Origin: Rhizomys pruinosus
Lineage: Eukaryota > Chordata > Mammalia > Rodentia > Spalacidae
Length of the DNA stretch: 64,000 nucleotides
Direction: 5' to 3'
NCBI GenBank assembly: GCA_009823505.1
Contig: VZQC01013859.1
Span: 1,777,591 to 1,841,590, forward strand
The notes under the pieces were generated by a model. It did no database searches, had not been told where the DNA came from, and saw nothing but the letters and a program-made list of their open reading frames with translations. The position numbers and the translations under genes are program-made. Positions 1 to 10,787 of the stretch are shown here, one piece after another. Every line of letters starts with the position of its first letter. Positions within the stretch are counted from its first letter, which is position 1.

Positions 1-196
1 CTGCATGCAGGTCTGTGCACCCGTGTCGTGCAATGCCGCGGAGGTCAGAAGAGGGTCTCGGATTCCCCTGGAACTGGAGTTCTCCTGGAATTGGAGTTAC
101 AGATGGTTCTTAGCCGCCATGTGGGTGCTGGGGATCGAACCCGGGTCCTCTGCAAGAGTGTCAGTGCTCTTAACCACTAGGCTATCTCTCCAGCCC
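1..196 (-). repeat. B2 SINE, young type, cut by window edge
   Basis: The reverse complement starts with the B2 head GGGCTGGAGAGATAGCC, followed by the tRNA-like internal promoter (GGGTTCGATCCCC on the minus strand) and the B2 body. The 3' tail lies outside the window. It is followed directly by a poly-A run (about 197-212), where the sequence appears to switch to the unit repeated at 3960. Confidence 0.93.
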
Positions 197-360
197 AGAA
201 AAAAAAAAAAAAGAAGAAGAACTTTATTTTCATTTCAAAAGCTAAAAGTTTAAGGCTTTTATTAAAATACAGGAAACATTGTTTTATGTATCAGAAAAAT
301 TAAACTTGGTGTTATAGAGGGAAATTTTATAAATATCTTGATTTTAAAAAACTGAATAGT

Positions 361-500
361 GCTGGGAGTGGTGGCACACACCTTTGATCCTAGCACTCAG
401 GAGGAAGAGTATGGTGGATCTCTGTGAGTTCAAGGTCAGCCTGGTCTACAGAGTGAGTTCCAGCCACAGGGCTAGAGGAGACCGCTGTCTCAAAAACACA
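361..500 (+). repeat. B1 SINE, diverged
   Basis: This is 7SL-derived B1 in forward orientation, from GCTGGGAGTGGTGGCACACACC to the end ...GACCGCTGTCTCAAAAA. It feeds into a GAAA-rich tail. A second, noisier copy lies at 4132-4320. Confidence 0.88.
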
Positions 501-512
501 GATAAATGAATG

Positions 513-649
513 AAAAAGAGAGAGAGAAGAAAGAAAGAAGAAAGAAAGAAAAGAGAAAGAAAAGAAGAAAAGAAAGAAAGAAACGAAAGAAAAAGAAAAG
601 AAAGAAAGAAGAAGAAGAAAGAAAGAAAGAAAGAAAGAAAGAAGAAAGA
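513..649 (+). repeat. (GAAA)n purine-rich microsatellite
   Basis: About 137 bp of GA/GAAA/GAAGAA units form the expanded tail of the preceding B1. The homologous tract at 4336-4424 is a purer (GAAA)n and shorter, so length and interruptions differ between the two copies. Confidence 0.95.
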
Positions 650-1058
650 GTAGTATGTTACCTATAGAAAATACTGTCTGAGTTAGACTCTCGATTCATG
701 TTTTTATCATGTTTACTTTACAGTTTTTAATGCATTGTTATTTCAATATCCCTTTAAAGAGTCAGAGTGTTACATGTGTAGAGTACTTTGTTTTATTATG
801 ACCACTGGTTTGTTTCTGTGTTGATACCCTTATTTATTTTTCCATTTTTTTTTTCTAAAGCAAATGGCTTTATAACTGTAATTTTCAAATCTCATTAACA
901 TTAACAAAGTCCCTTCATAGACACTATGTTTCCTTAATTATTTGAGGGATTTCACCCAGAAAGCCTGGTCTCTTCAGTATCATGATGTTGATACCTTGAA
1001 GCTTCAAAGATGTCATGGTGCCAAGGTGTTCTGTTTTGTTCTGAAAACATGAATTATA
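650..1058. other. Intronic sequence, duplicated at 4430-4835
   Basis: AT-rich unique-looking sequence without exon-like signals. It recurs nearly unchanged at 4430-4835. Confidence 0.6.
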
Positions 1059-1275
1059 GGGCTGGAGAGATGGCTGTAACAGTCAAGAACACCATCCGGT
1101 CTTGCAAGGACTAGGGCTCAGTTTTCTAGCACCCACATATAGTGGCTCACAATGTTTGTGATTCCAGTTTCAGGGGATCCAACACCTTCTTTACCTCCAT
1201 GGGCATTGCATGCATGGGTGTACTTACATACATACAGGACAAGCACTCATAACATAAACAAAATAAATACATAAT
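1059..1275 (+). repeat. B2 SINE, old
   Basis: It begins GGGCTGGAGAGATGGCTG and ends in an AATAAATA-type tail. It is diverged from the young B2 consensus. The duplicate copy is at 4836-5057. Confidence 0.9.
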
Positions 1276-1330
1276 TCATGTATTAAATATCACTGTGTAA
1301 TATTTAAAAAAACTTTAAATTTTTTTTACT

Positions 1331-1695
1331 TTTTTTTTTCATTTTTAGCTATAAGTGATAATCCATGAGTACAAGCATCCTTCATGCAAAACCTATCTGC
1401 AGGCTGTTGTGCCCAAACACCTACAGCCCCACCATCCAGTGGGGGGTGACAGGTTGTTTGTTCAATCAAGTTGATCAAATGAGTGTCCAGACTACATTGC
1501 TGTAGTTTCACCATTCACCCCAATCGCAGCCCTTACATTCTACCACGCCCCCTCTTCCGCAAGTTGTTCCCTAGGCTTAGAAAAGGGGCACAGGTGGATG
1601 AGAGGTAAAACAGTCCACTCTCTCTGGAGCTGTTGACTTGGACTCTGGTCAATTCTGGCTGTTTCCTTTCATGGGCTGACAGTTTGTCCAGGAAT
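1331..1695 (-). repeat. LINE-1 3' UTR fragment
   Basis: The segment with CCCTTACATTCTACCACGCC and CCTCTTCCGCAAGTTGTTCC matches the segment at about 7080-7130. It also resembles the antisense LINE-1 3' UTR at 38985-39060. It is old and truncated. Confidence 0.6.
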
Positions 1696-1961
1696 AACCT
1701 TTCGATTCTACTGGCCTGGCGCGTTATGGCGTCTCCCGGTGATATTTGTATATAAGGATTCGTGCTAAGAGTTTATTCCTATCCTTTTTGAGATCTTTGA
1801 ATTGTTTGTATGTTCTTTAGTTTCTTTGGTAATGTTTGATATTTTAAATTGTGCATTTTGGGGTTCCTCTGGGTGAATCCTTCATCTGTGTTTTACCCCA
1901 GCTAAAAGCTGAAAAGCTAGTCAGAACAGAACATAACAAGGATACTCAAGTAGAGGATTTT
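1696..1961. other. Intronic sequence, nothing recognised
   Basis: No repeat family, exon or conserved motif recognised. Confidence 0.4.
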
Positions 1962-2151
1962 TTGGGTTTGTTTTTATTTTTGTGTGCATGTTTTGCCTAC
2001 CTGCATGAAAGTGCACCCACGCACATTGCCCATGGAGGCCAGAGAGGACATTGGATCCCCTGGACCCAGAGTTACAGGTAGTTATGAACTGCCATGTGGA
2101 TTCTGCAACCAAACCCAGGTCCTCTGCAATAGCTGAGCTATTGCTCCAGTC
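1962..2151 (-). repeat. B2/B3-like SINE, old
   Basis: The reverse complement shows the B2 head remnant, ACCTGGGTTTGGTTGC in place of the B-box region, and the body ending in a GTGCACTTTCATGCAGG-type tail. It is strongly diverged. Confidence 0.8.
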
Positions 2152-2375
2152 ACTCCTGTAGATATTTCTGAAATTCCATTTCTCCTATACTTCATAATCT
2201 TTTTAGAAAACAAATAAGGCTTATTTATAAACAGTTATACAAAAATATGTCAAGTCTACCCTGAGCTAAATAGTGAGTCCCAGGCCTGTTGGGGCTACAA
2301 AAGACACTGTCATATAAAAGTCTTGCATTGATTTCATTGGGGATTGTCATTTTAATTTATGTAATTAATAAACAA

Positions 2376-2386
2376 GGACAAGAATT

Positions 2387-2421
<35 letters not shown>

Positions 2422-2801
2422 TTTTGGTCTTTTTAAGACAGGGTCTCCCTGTAGCTCCAGCTGTCCTAGAACTCGATCTATAGACCAGGCTGGCCTGATC
2501 ACAAAGATCCGCCTGCCTCTGCCTCCCAAGTGCTAGGATTAAAGGCGTGTGCCACCACACCTGGCTTTATTTATTATTTTTATTTTATGGGAATGAGTAT
2601 ATTGCTTTCATGTATGTAAGTGCACCCATGTCATGCAATACCCAGGGAGGTCAGAAGAGAGCATCTGATCCCCTGGAACTGGATTTATGGATGGTGGTTA
2701 GCTGCCATGTAGTTGCTGAGATTTTAACTCTGGTCCTCTGGAAGAGTAGCCAGTGCTCCTAACCACTGAACTATCTCAACAGCTCCTGGGACAAGAATTT
2801 T
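2376..2801 (-). repeat. Composite SINE: B2 with a B1 in its tail, one TSD pair
   Basis: GGACAAGAATTTT at 2376-2388 and again at 2789-2801 brackets the whole block. Between them are an (ATTT)n run (2389-2424), a minus-strand B1 (2425-2565) and a minus-strand B2 (2566-2788). No separate TSD is evident at the B1/B2 junction. The B1 either landed in the B2 A-rich tail or was mobilised with it. Confidence 0.85.
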
Positions 2802-2820
2802 TAGTTTGATTTTTGGGGGT

Positions 2821-2960
2821 TGGTTTGTTTGTTTGTTTTGAGATGGGGTTTCCCTGTAGCCCCAGCAGGCCTGGAAATCACTATATAAACCAGGCTGGCC
2901 TGGAGATCTGTCTCTGCCTCCTAAGTGCTGGGATTAAAGGTGTAAGCCACCACACCTGGC
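2821..2960 (-). repeat. B1 SINE
   Basis: Reverse-complement B1 ending CCAGGTGTGGTGGCTTACACC. It is flanked on the right by GGACCAGAATTTT (2966-2978), a near copy of the TSD of the preceding composite. A noisy repeat of this copy is at 3362-3509. Confidence 0.9.
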
Positions 2961-2994
2961 AAGAAGGACCAGAATTTTAATATGGAGAAAATTT

Positions 2995-3174
2995 TAAAAA
3001 CTGTTTTATTATTTTTAACCTTATGTGTGAGTGTATTGCCTGCATGTGTAGAAGTACACCCCATGGTCCAATCCCTAGAGAGTTCAGAAGAGGGCATCTT
3101 ATCCCTGGAGGTGGAGTTAAGGATCATTGTTAGCCACCATGTGCTCTTAACCACTGAGCCATATCTCTAGCCCC
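2995..3174 (-). repeat. B2 SINE, old
   Basis: Antisense B2, with flanking near-matches AATATGGAGAAAATTT (left) and AATACAGAGAAATTTG (right). It recurs at 3547-3750. Confidence 0.85.
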
Positions 3175-3208
3175 AATACAGAGAAATTTGAAAAGAAGGG
3201 GAACTTTG

Positions 3209-3360
3209 GGCCGGGTGTGGTGGCTCACGCCTTTAATCCTAGCACTTGGGAGGCAGAGGCAGTCGGATCTTTGTGAGTTCAAGGCCAGCCTGGTCTACAG
3301 AGTGAGTTCCAGGACAGCTGGGGCTACAGGGAGGCCCTGTCTCAAAAAAGACCAAAAAAA
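3209..3360 (+). repeat. B1 SINE, young, ending at an N
   Basis: Full B1 from GCCGGGTGTGGTGGCTCACG to CTGTCTCAAAAAAGACC and an A-tail that runs into the single N at 3361. Confidence 0.93.
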
Positions 3361-3936
3361 NGTTGGTTTGTTTGTTGTTTTGAGACAGGGGTTTCCCTGT
3401 AGCCCCAGGCAGCCTGAAATCACTATATTAAACCAGGCTTGGCCTTGTTAGATCTGTCTTCCTGCCTCCTAAGTGCTGCGATTAAGTTTAAAGCCACCAC
3501 ACCTGGCAAGGAAGGACCAGAATTTTAATATGGAGAAAATTTTAAAAACTGTTTTATTATTTTTAACCTTATGTGTGAGTGTATTGCCACATGTGTTAGA
3601 AGTACACCCCATGGGTGCAGTTCCAATCCCATAGAGAGTTCAGAATAGGGCATCTTATCCCTGGCAAGGGCTGTGACGGTTAAAGGATTTCAATTGTTAG
3701 CCACCATGGCCCTTGCTCTAACCACTGAGCCATACTCCTCTAGCCCAATTAACAGAGAGAAATGAAAAAAGAAGGGAAAAACCTTTGGGCCGGTCGTGGT
3801 GTGCTCACGCCTTTAATCTAGCACTTGGGAGGCAGAGGGCCAGTCGGACTTTGTGAGTTCCAAGGCCAGCCTTGTCTAACAGAGTAGGTTCCAGGGACAG
3901 CTGGGGCACAGGGAGGCCCTGTCTCAAAAAAAGACA

Positions 3937-3972
<36 letters not shown>

Positions 3973-4131
3973 AAGAAGAACTATATTTCATTTCAAAAAG
4001 CTAAAAGTTAAGGCTTTTATTAAAATAACAGGAAACATGTTTATTGGTTAAATCAGAAAAAATATTAAACTTGTTGTTTATAAGAGTAATTTATTATAAA
4101 AATAATTCTTGATTTTTAAAAAAACTGAATT

Positions 4132-4320
4132 AGTGCTGGATAGTGGTTGGCACACGCCTTTTTTTGAGATCCTAGCCACTCAGGAAAGGACAGAGTATGG
4201 TGGAATCTTCTCTTTGAGTTTCGCAAGGCCATCCTTGGTCTACAGAGTGAGTTCCAGGCCACAACTTTAGGAGCTTAAGAGGGAGACCCTGTTCTTTTCC
4301 CCAAAAACACAGATAAATGA
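4132..4320 (+). repeat. B1 SINE (noisy second copy)
   Basis: Second copy of the B1 at 361-500, with insertions such as TTTTTGA inside the box region. Confidence 0.8.
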
Positions 4321-4335
4321 ATGAAAGAAAAAGAG

Positions 4336-4341
4336 AGAGGA

Positions 4342-4424
<83 letters not shown>
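4336..4424 (+). repeat. (GAAA)n microsatellite
   Basis: About 22 nearly perfect GAAA units. An open frame crosses it only because the repeat is three-frame open. Confidence 0.97.
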
Positions 4425-4835
4425 GGTAGTATGTACCTATAGAAAATACTGTCTGAGATTAAGACTCTCGATTCATGTTTTTATCATGTTTACTTTACAG
4501 TTGTAATGCATTGTTATTTCAATATCCCTTTAAAAGAGTCAGGAGTGTTACATGTGTAGAGTACTTTGTTTTATTATGACCACTGGTTTGTTTCTGTGTT
4601 GATACCCTTAATTTTTTTCCATTTTTTTTTTCTAAAGCAAATGGCTTTATAACTGTAATTTTCAAATCTCATTAACATTAACAAAGTCCCTTCATAGACA
4701 CTATGTTTCCTTAATTATTTGAGGGATTTCACCCAGAAAGCCTGGTCTCTTCAGTATCATGATGTTGATACCTTGAAGCTTCAAAGATGTCATGGTGCCA
4801 AGGTGTTCTGTTTTGTTCTGAAAACATGAATTATA

Positions 4836-5057
4836 GGGCTGGAGAGATGGCTGTACAGTCAAGAACACCATCCGGTCTTGCAGAGGACTAGGGCTCAGTT
4901 TCTAGCCCCCATATAGTGGCTCACAATGTTTGTGATTCCAGTTTCAGGGGATCAACACCTTCTTCTACCTTCCATGGGCATTGCATGCATGGGTGTACTT
5001 ACATACATACAGACAAAGCACTCATACACATAAAACAAAAATAAATACATAATTCAT
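4836..5057 (+). repeat. B2 SINE (second copy of 1059-1275)
   Basis: Same element and flanks as 1059-1275, differing by small indels. Confidence 0.88.
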
Positions 5058-5080
5058 GTATTAAATATACCTGTGTATAT

Positions 5081-5363
5081 TTAAAAGAAACTTTAAATTT
5101 TTTTTTACTAATTTTTATTTATTTCTGTATGTGTATGAATGTACTGTCTGCATGCAAGTTTGTGCACCCGTGTCGTGCAATGCCGCGGAGGTCAGAAGAG
5201 GGTGTCGGATTCCCCTGGAACTGGAGTTCTCCTGGAATTGGAGTTTCGGACGGTTCTCAGCCGCCATGTGGGTGCTGGGCATCGAACCCGGGTCCTCTGT
5301 AAGAGCGGTCGGCGCTCTTAACCGCTAGGCCATCTCTCCAGCCCCCTTAAAAGAAACTTTAAA
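5081..5363 (-). repeat. B2 SINE, young, full length, with 17-bp TSD
   Basis: TTAAAAGAAACTTTAAA at 5081-5097 and 5347-5363 flanks an intact minus-strand B2 of the youngest subfamily in this window. Head, A and B boxes and AT-rich tail are all present. Antisense reading gives the recurring 60-65-residue open frame seen in every young B2 here; it is not a gene. Confidence 0.96.
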
Positions 5364-6961
5364 GGCACCAAAATTACAAGAGAACTATGCTCACAACAGC
5401 AAACTCCCCAATTCCCCAGTAAAAGAACTTTAGTACCAGAACCATAAGTGGATATTCTACCACAAACAGGCCTTGAAGAAACCAGTGGTAAATTCTGTCT
5501 TTTCCTGTGGTATGCAGGTTTGGAAGAATATCACAAATTCCAGATGTCTTCATCTTCCTCCTTTTATAAAGCCAGTCTCTGTCTGTAATAAAAGAACAAT
5601 CATCATATCATTGTTCATAGTAATACATAGTTTGCCTGATCCCATAGTGGTCTTCGTGACTTCCTCATGTTGTGACCATCACATGAGAACTGATTGCCGA
5701 AATGTTCCATTGTACTGCCAAACAAGACAATGCCCACGTGAAGTTTGGCAGTACAATTTTTTTCTATTTTTTATCTCAAATCAAAGGATATGTACAATTT
5801 CATCTTTTTTGTTCATGCTTGGGAAATTTAGATTCTCTTAGGAGGTAATGGTATTTATATTGTTTTCACATAGGTTGTCTCTTACCTTTACAGGAAGAGT
5901 GCATACTGTATTTCATTGGGAAGCCTTTTCTGTGCAGCCCAAACTTAGCCAACTTTATAAATTATGTTTACATGTGTGAAGTTAGAGTCAATCTATAATA
6001 ATATATAAATAATATGATAATATGTATCTGTATATATGAGTGTGTGCAAGCTGGTATGAATCCAGCCATTGGCATTTGGCAGAACACAAGGAAAATACTT
6101 TCATGATGAAAGAAGTTTCTTTGGAAGATCCTTAATTAGCTGTATAAATCCACAGTGTAATTAAGCTTATCAGGCCCTGATGTTTAATAAACCCAAGCAT
6201 AGCTATGGAGAATTCCCTGAGGCACAAACTTCTCCTTTAAATTGAAACATGCTCTTTAGCAGTTGGTGGTTAATAACTATAGATTATCAGTATACAATTG
6301 GTTATTTATGATGGCTGATACAGCATACCTCTCACTTCTGAATAAATTGGAATTATATTAAAATATACATTAAAGGAGAGGGGTAAACAGTTAAAAATTA
6401 AACCCCAAAGTTTCCTCAGGCCTTCAAATGTGTCCTAGATCTTTTATTTCATTTGCAACTCTTAAAGATAATAGATTTTATACCTTTTGCTTTGATAGGA
6501 AAACTTAGGAAATGGGTAAGTTGAATTCTGTTGCATTACTATGAAGAATGTATCAGAAAATGTGTTAATTGAACAGCCAGGTCTTCATCTAGGCTGAGTG
6601 AAAGCTCACAGTTGGTCAGTGATGGGATTCATGATATCATTATATCAAGTGCAACACCACTGTTTCCTTTTGGTTTGACTTGATGCTTTCTTTATTAAAA
6701 TCACATGACATCATTTATAAGCAATAACAGCAAATTACATGGAGTAATCAGGAGCAAAGTTTTAGTTGAGAAAAATAAGAGAAGGCTGCATTCACTTTTT
6801 CTATTACTATTTCTTTTTTTTTATTTTTTATTTTATTTTATTTTTTTTATTTTTAAGGGATTCTACAATATAATGACACAGTTGTTTGCAGATAACATTG
6901 ATGTTACTCAGTATGTCATACAATTAGGTAATTGGTGCATTTTGCAAGTATCTATGTCCAA
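5364..6961. other. TBCK intron, single-copy
   Basis: No interspersed repeat recognised apart from a T-rich run at about 6810-6857. An open frame of 122 codons at 5473-5841 has no recognisable homology, splice context or codon bias and is treated as chance. Confidence 0.6.
5709..5757. other. Perfect 15-bp inverted repeat (hairpin)
   Basis: ATTGTACTGCCAAAC (5709-5723) and GTTTGGCAGTACAAT (5743-5757) are exact reverse complements around a 19-nt loop that contains CACGTG. Function is unknown. Confidence 0.8.
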
Positions 6962-7830
6962 ATTTTGAACAACCCAAGGTTCCCATAGTCCAGTTGGAGA
7001 AGCTTGTATGCACAGGCATGTTGATCAATCAGGAGTCCAGACTATATTCCTGTAGTCTCATGATTCACCCCTATCTCTCCACAGCCCTTACAATCTACCA
7101 CGCCTCCTCTTCCGCAGTTTGTTCCCTGGGCTTTGGGAAAGGGGCACAAGTGGGTGAGAAGAAAACAGTCTAATTTCTTTGGAGTTGTCATTTTGGACTC
7201 TGGTCTGTTCAGTTTGTTTCTCTTCACGGATTGACAGCTTTCACAGTGATACCCTTTTCAGTCATACTAACAAAGCTCAAGCTATTGGATGTACAGGCAT
7301 TTAAGCAGTACCACTTATTGTGTCAAGCTAAGCTGTGAGCATAGACACAGATGCTTGGATGGTATGCTAATCCGCAAACTGTGGTTTCTCTATAAAGGGT
7401 GACAAGTTCTTATTGTGGCTTATAACATCGCCTAACCACTAGAGGACATAAGCTTGTGGCATCCGCTGTGAGTTATTCCTCCAAGGAGAGAGCTAATAGC
7501 CAAATAGTTTTGGGATATAATATAGACACTTGGCTGCCACTGTTGCACTGTATCTCCAGGCTGTTGAGGTGTAGCTGATATTTTCGGAGGAGTCTTGTTT
7601 GTCTCAGGGAGACCAATATTTTGCTGTATTGCTGTAGTGGCCTTTGGTAACGCTCTCTAGCATTTCAGAGGCCAGTTGTACGCTAGCAGGTGACGTCTCA
7701 TAACATTTTTCATGCTCACACCAGGTCTTCGACAACAGGGACTTACTGCCTTTCTCCTTGCATATATCCCATTTATAGGCAAAAGGCCTTTATAATTTGG
7801 GGGGGCGGGTTTGAATCCCCTAGCCAACAT
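6962..7830 (-). repeat. LINE-1 3' UTR fragment, old
   Basis: Its order of motifs parallels the antisense LINE-1 3' UTR at 38.9-39.8 kb: CTTACAATCTACCACGCCTC, a Pro/Ser-like C-rich block, GGAGACCAATATTTT, and TTTATAATTTGGGGG near the end. No coding remnant. Confidence 0.65.
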
Positions 7831-8660
7831 CTCCTAGGCAGAATAATTCATTGCTGATGTCAGAGCTTTCCTGTAGTAATATATTTTGCTTAATTACACA
7901 ACTTATAAACACTTTACTATTGAATTTGGCTCTAGATAGAGAAATATCCTTTCACAGTTCCTATGCCTATCAATCAATTAATACATTATGCCTGTTTTAT
8001 AGGAAATTACCACTGTAACAATTGGCTCTAGTTTACAGTTAGGGAGTGGTTTCATTACCATCATGTTTTTCTTTTTCCTATAAAGGGGAGAGGTAGGAAG
8101 GTTTCTCAGTATCTGGAAGGTAAACTTCATTAGGGCCCATTATAAACAGTTAACCCCAATATTATTCAGAGAGATGCTCAGTGTCTGTGACTCAGGCAGT
8201 CTGAGGTTCCTCTTTCTTTAATGTTCAGATGGGTCAACCTCTCTGCTGGCATTTCCCAGTCCATCCTGCATAGCCATAAGTTGTATGTTTTCAGGCATTT
8301 AGGTTGGTGATTTTTACCTGTGGGAACATAAAATTCTCCTCCCATTGTTAGTTTCAAGATTAGAAAAATTGAAAATTTATCAATAGGATTGGAACACAGA
8401 GTTTTCCATTTGTATCCCAGAAAGGATACTACCCCACCTCCCACCTCCCTCTTATGCTTTCATAAACTGATAAAACAAGGAAACAAGTATTTTACAGGTT
8501 ATTTTCACCAAATAACTATTTTGAAAAATCAGTTGTTTTATAGGAGAGAATTAAGATTATCAAAGGAAAACTTTTAACTTTTATTAAGTTATTGTTATTT
8601 CAATTAAAGAAATTGAAATCACATTGAAATATGCTTTTGTTTTGCTTTCTTTCATCTTTT
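7831..8660. other. TBCK intron, nothing recognised
   Basis: Possibly more decayed LINE-1 3' sequence, but no clear motif. Open frames on both strands are short and unconvincing. Confidence 0.4.
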
Positions 8661-8662
8661 CT

Positions 8663-8770
8663 TGGTTTGGTTTGGTTTGGTTTGGTTTGGTTTGGTTTGG
8701 TTTGGTTTGGTTTGGTGTGGTGTGGTGTGGTGTGATGTGGTGTGGTATGGTGCGGTGTGGTGTGGTTCGG
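8663..8770 (+). repeat. (TTTGG)n grading into (TGTGG)n
   Basis: About 11 TTTGG units (8663-8716) change to TGTGG-type units (8717-8770). The minus strand reads open as Thr/His-Asn-Pro repeats purely because of the pentamer. Confidence 0.95.
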
Positions 8771-8846
8771 TATCTTGCCTTGTAGTCCAGAATGTCTTAA
8801 AATTTCCAATCTTCCTGCCTCCAACTCCAAATGCTGACAGTACAGA
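8771..8846 (-). repeat. B1-related SINE remnant
   Basis: It contains CTTGCCTTGTAGTCCAGAAT and CTTCCTGCCTCCAACTCCAAATGCTGACAG, the antisense right half of an old B1. Confidence 0.6.
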
Positions 8847-8867
8847 TCCGTTCAGCATTAATTTTGT

Positions 8868-9835
8868 TTTTTATTTTTTTTTGAGCATTTGTACATTTCA
8901 TACAATAGTTCCTAATCAAAGCTATGGTACCCCCTCCATGCCTCAACCACACTCCCCCATCAGAAGTCATGCAAGTTAAGTCCTATCCAGTCAAGCTTTT
9001 GAACCCAGATGTCCTTCTGTGCAAATTCATCCACTGGAGTCTAGTCAGCAGATCTAGAAATCTTAATTAAGGCATACTCTTCCTCACCAAGCAGTGATCA
9101 GTCTCCAGTACCCAGTCCAGGGCCAGTCTCCCACCCATTTCTCTTGCTCTACTCTGAGACCTTATGTGAGTTGGCATGGGTCCTGTGCCTGATGCCAGAA
9201 TCACCACAAGTTCCCATGTGCAAGCTTCAAGTAATCTGAAAGGCTCTGCTTCCCTATGTTCAAGCACCTGTCCTGTTTCTTAAAATCATTCCACTCCCTC
9301 TTCCACAGTGATCCCTGAGCCATGGGAGGGTTACGTTTCATGTAAGAGTCCTATCTAGGGACACAGACTCTGGAGGCTTTGAAACTTGGCCAGTTGTGGC
9401 CTTCTGATTGCATTGCACTCTGCTATATAAGGAAGCCTCATTGGTAATAATTGAGGGATACACTTATTTTCTCTCTCCCCCTCACTCCACTATGTTCCAA
9501 GAGTCTTAGGTGTATGTATGTTCAACTGTAGGTGTCTCTCCTAGGATTGGGCGTCTTTTGGATGTTTATTTTCTGTGTCTGACCTGTGGTGAGATTTTGC
9601 AGTGGCCTCCATCTGTTGCAAAGAGAAGCTTCTTTTATCAGTGTTGTACACTATACTTCTCTGTAAATATAGGATTCCATATTTATCATATGATAAGAAC
9701 TTTCATTTGTCTAGAGATATGACAGATATAGGCTTTTCTCTAGGATCTATATCCTCTCCAGCCATGTGCATTCGGCTGAGTTCATAGTGCCACCCATGAG
9801 TTCACTAATGAGCAGAAGAAAGTTACTGGTTTGGA
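8868..9835 (-). repeat. LINE-1 3' end, old
   Basis: On the minus strand it ends GTACAAATGCTCAAAAAAAAATAA, like the nested LINE-1 3' end at 48.3 kb. Other blocks (CACTCCCTCTTCCACAGTGA, GAGCCATGGGAGGGTTACG, CTAGGATTGGGCG) follow the 3' UTR order at 38.9-39.5 kb. Confidence 0.75.
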
Positions 9836-10052
9836 GCACATACTACCAGAATCTTATTTAGGTTGGTATATTACTACATAGTGAGTAAATTGGTAAAAAA
9901 TAATAACTTATTGAAGCAATGAGAAAAGTGAGAATGTGTTCTTTACATTTAACCTCTGAATTATACTGCTGTTCATATCAATAAAAGATGGGGGCGGCGG
10001 GGTGTTCACTGTGTACACGAAGGCACTAGCCAGTGCAGTGTCTTCCTAAATT
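9836..10052. other. TBCK intron
   Basis: Nothing recognised except a short GGGGGCGGCGGGG run. Confidence 0.4.
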
Positions 10053-10234
10053 GTGCTTTACCTTACTTTTTGAGACAGGGTCGCTCACTGCAGGTGCTCT
10101 CCAGCTAGCCCATCTTCTCTCTTCTAGTGCTGAGGTTATAGATGCCCAGCTTTTATGTAGGTTCTGGGGATCTGAATTCAGGTCTTTGTGCTTGCACAAC
10201 AGTTTTTTTTTTTTACCCCTAAGCCTTCTTTCTA
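10053..10234 (-). repeat. B4-like (ID-B1 dimer) SINE remnant
   Basis: The antisense order is a TTTTTGAGACAGGGTC B1-type half, then GTTCTGGGGATCTGAATTCAGG and TTGCACAAC, the ID-type half. Strongly decayed. Confidence 0.55.
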
Positions 10235-10787
10235 GCCCAACAAATAAACATTTTCAATTGTTTATTGTATGCCAACTTTCTATTAACATATTCTTAATTC
10301 TTATTCCTAAATATGCCAAAAGTGGAATATTAGATGGAAAAAATTAGACCTAAAACAGATGCTTAAATCTGTATATAGAAACAAATTTGAGGCACAATTA
10401 TTCTACTTTGACTACTTGTCTTTCAGTGTTCCTTAAGTATTTGTTACAACTTCTGAACATTCAATCAATGTGAAGGAGATTTAGTGTTAGCAAAGAAAAT
10501 GGATTTGTACAGTTTTATCAGAAAACATTAGTCATCCTGTGTCTAATTTATGATTCAAGAAATAAACTAATAGCTCTGAAAGTAAGATTTTTTTTTAGTA
10601 TATTTGTTTAACAATTCACATTGCAATTAAAGTATTAACACAATATAAAAGTATTTATTAAAATGTCCCTGCTTTATGGAAGAATTAGATTCTTATTCAG
10701 ACCATAAATTAAACTATAATTTGTTTTAATTCAGTGATTTAAGGTAATTGCTAAAAACAATGATTGTTTTTAATGTTGTCCTTTCAG
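10235..10787. other. TBCK intron ending at splice acceptor
   Basis: AT-rich intron. The last 30 bases form a pyrimidine-rich tract (TGATTGTTTTTAATGTTGTC and CTTTCAG) for the exon at 10788. Confidence 0.6.

Larger units (their letters stand above)
3361..5110. repeat. Error-rich repeat of nearby sequence after an N
   Basis: After the N, 3362-3945 repeats 2820-3360 (B1 minus, B2 minus, B1 plus) with many single-base indels. Then 3960-5100 repeats about 213-1325 (B1, GAAA tract, intron, B2 plus). Homopolymer stretching and scattered insertions look like raw long-read error rather than age-related divergence. Confidence 0.85.

Noticed and set aside
5131..5328. Recurring 60-66-residue open frames starting MYECTVCMQVCAPVSCNAAE at many places
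   Set aside because: They are all antisense readings of young B2 SINEs. The frame is open because the consensus happens to be open, not because of coding selection.
5473..5841. 122-codon plus-strand frame
   Set aside because: No homology I can name. It includes the hairpin and a T-run and looks like chance.
8600..8858. Thr/His/Pro/Asn repeat protein on the minus strand
   Set aside because: Translation of a pentanucleotide repeat.
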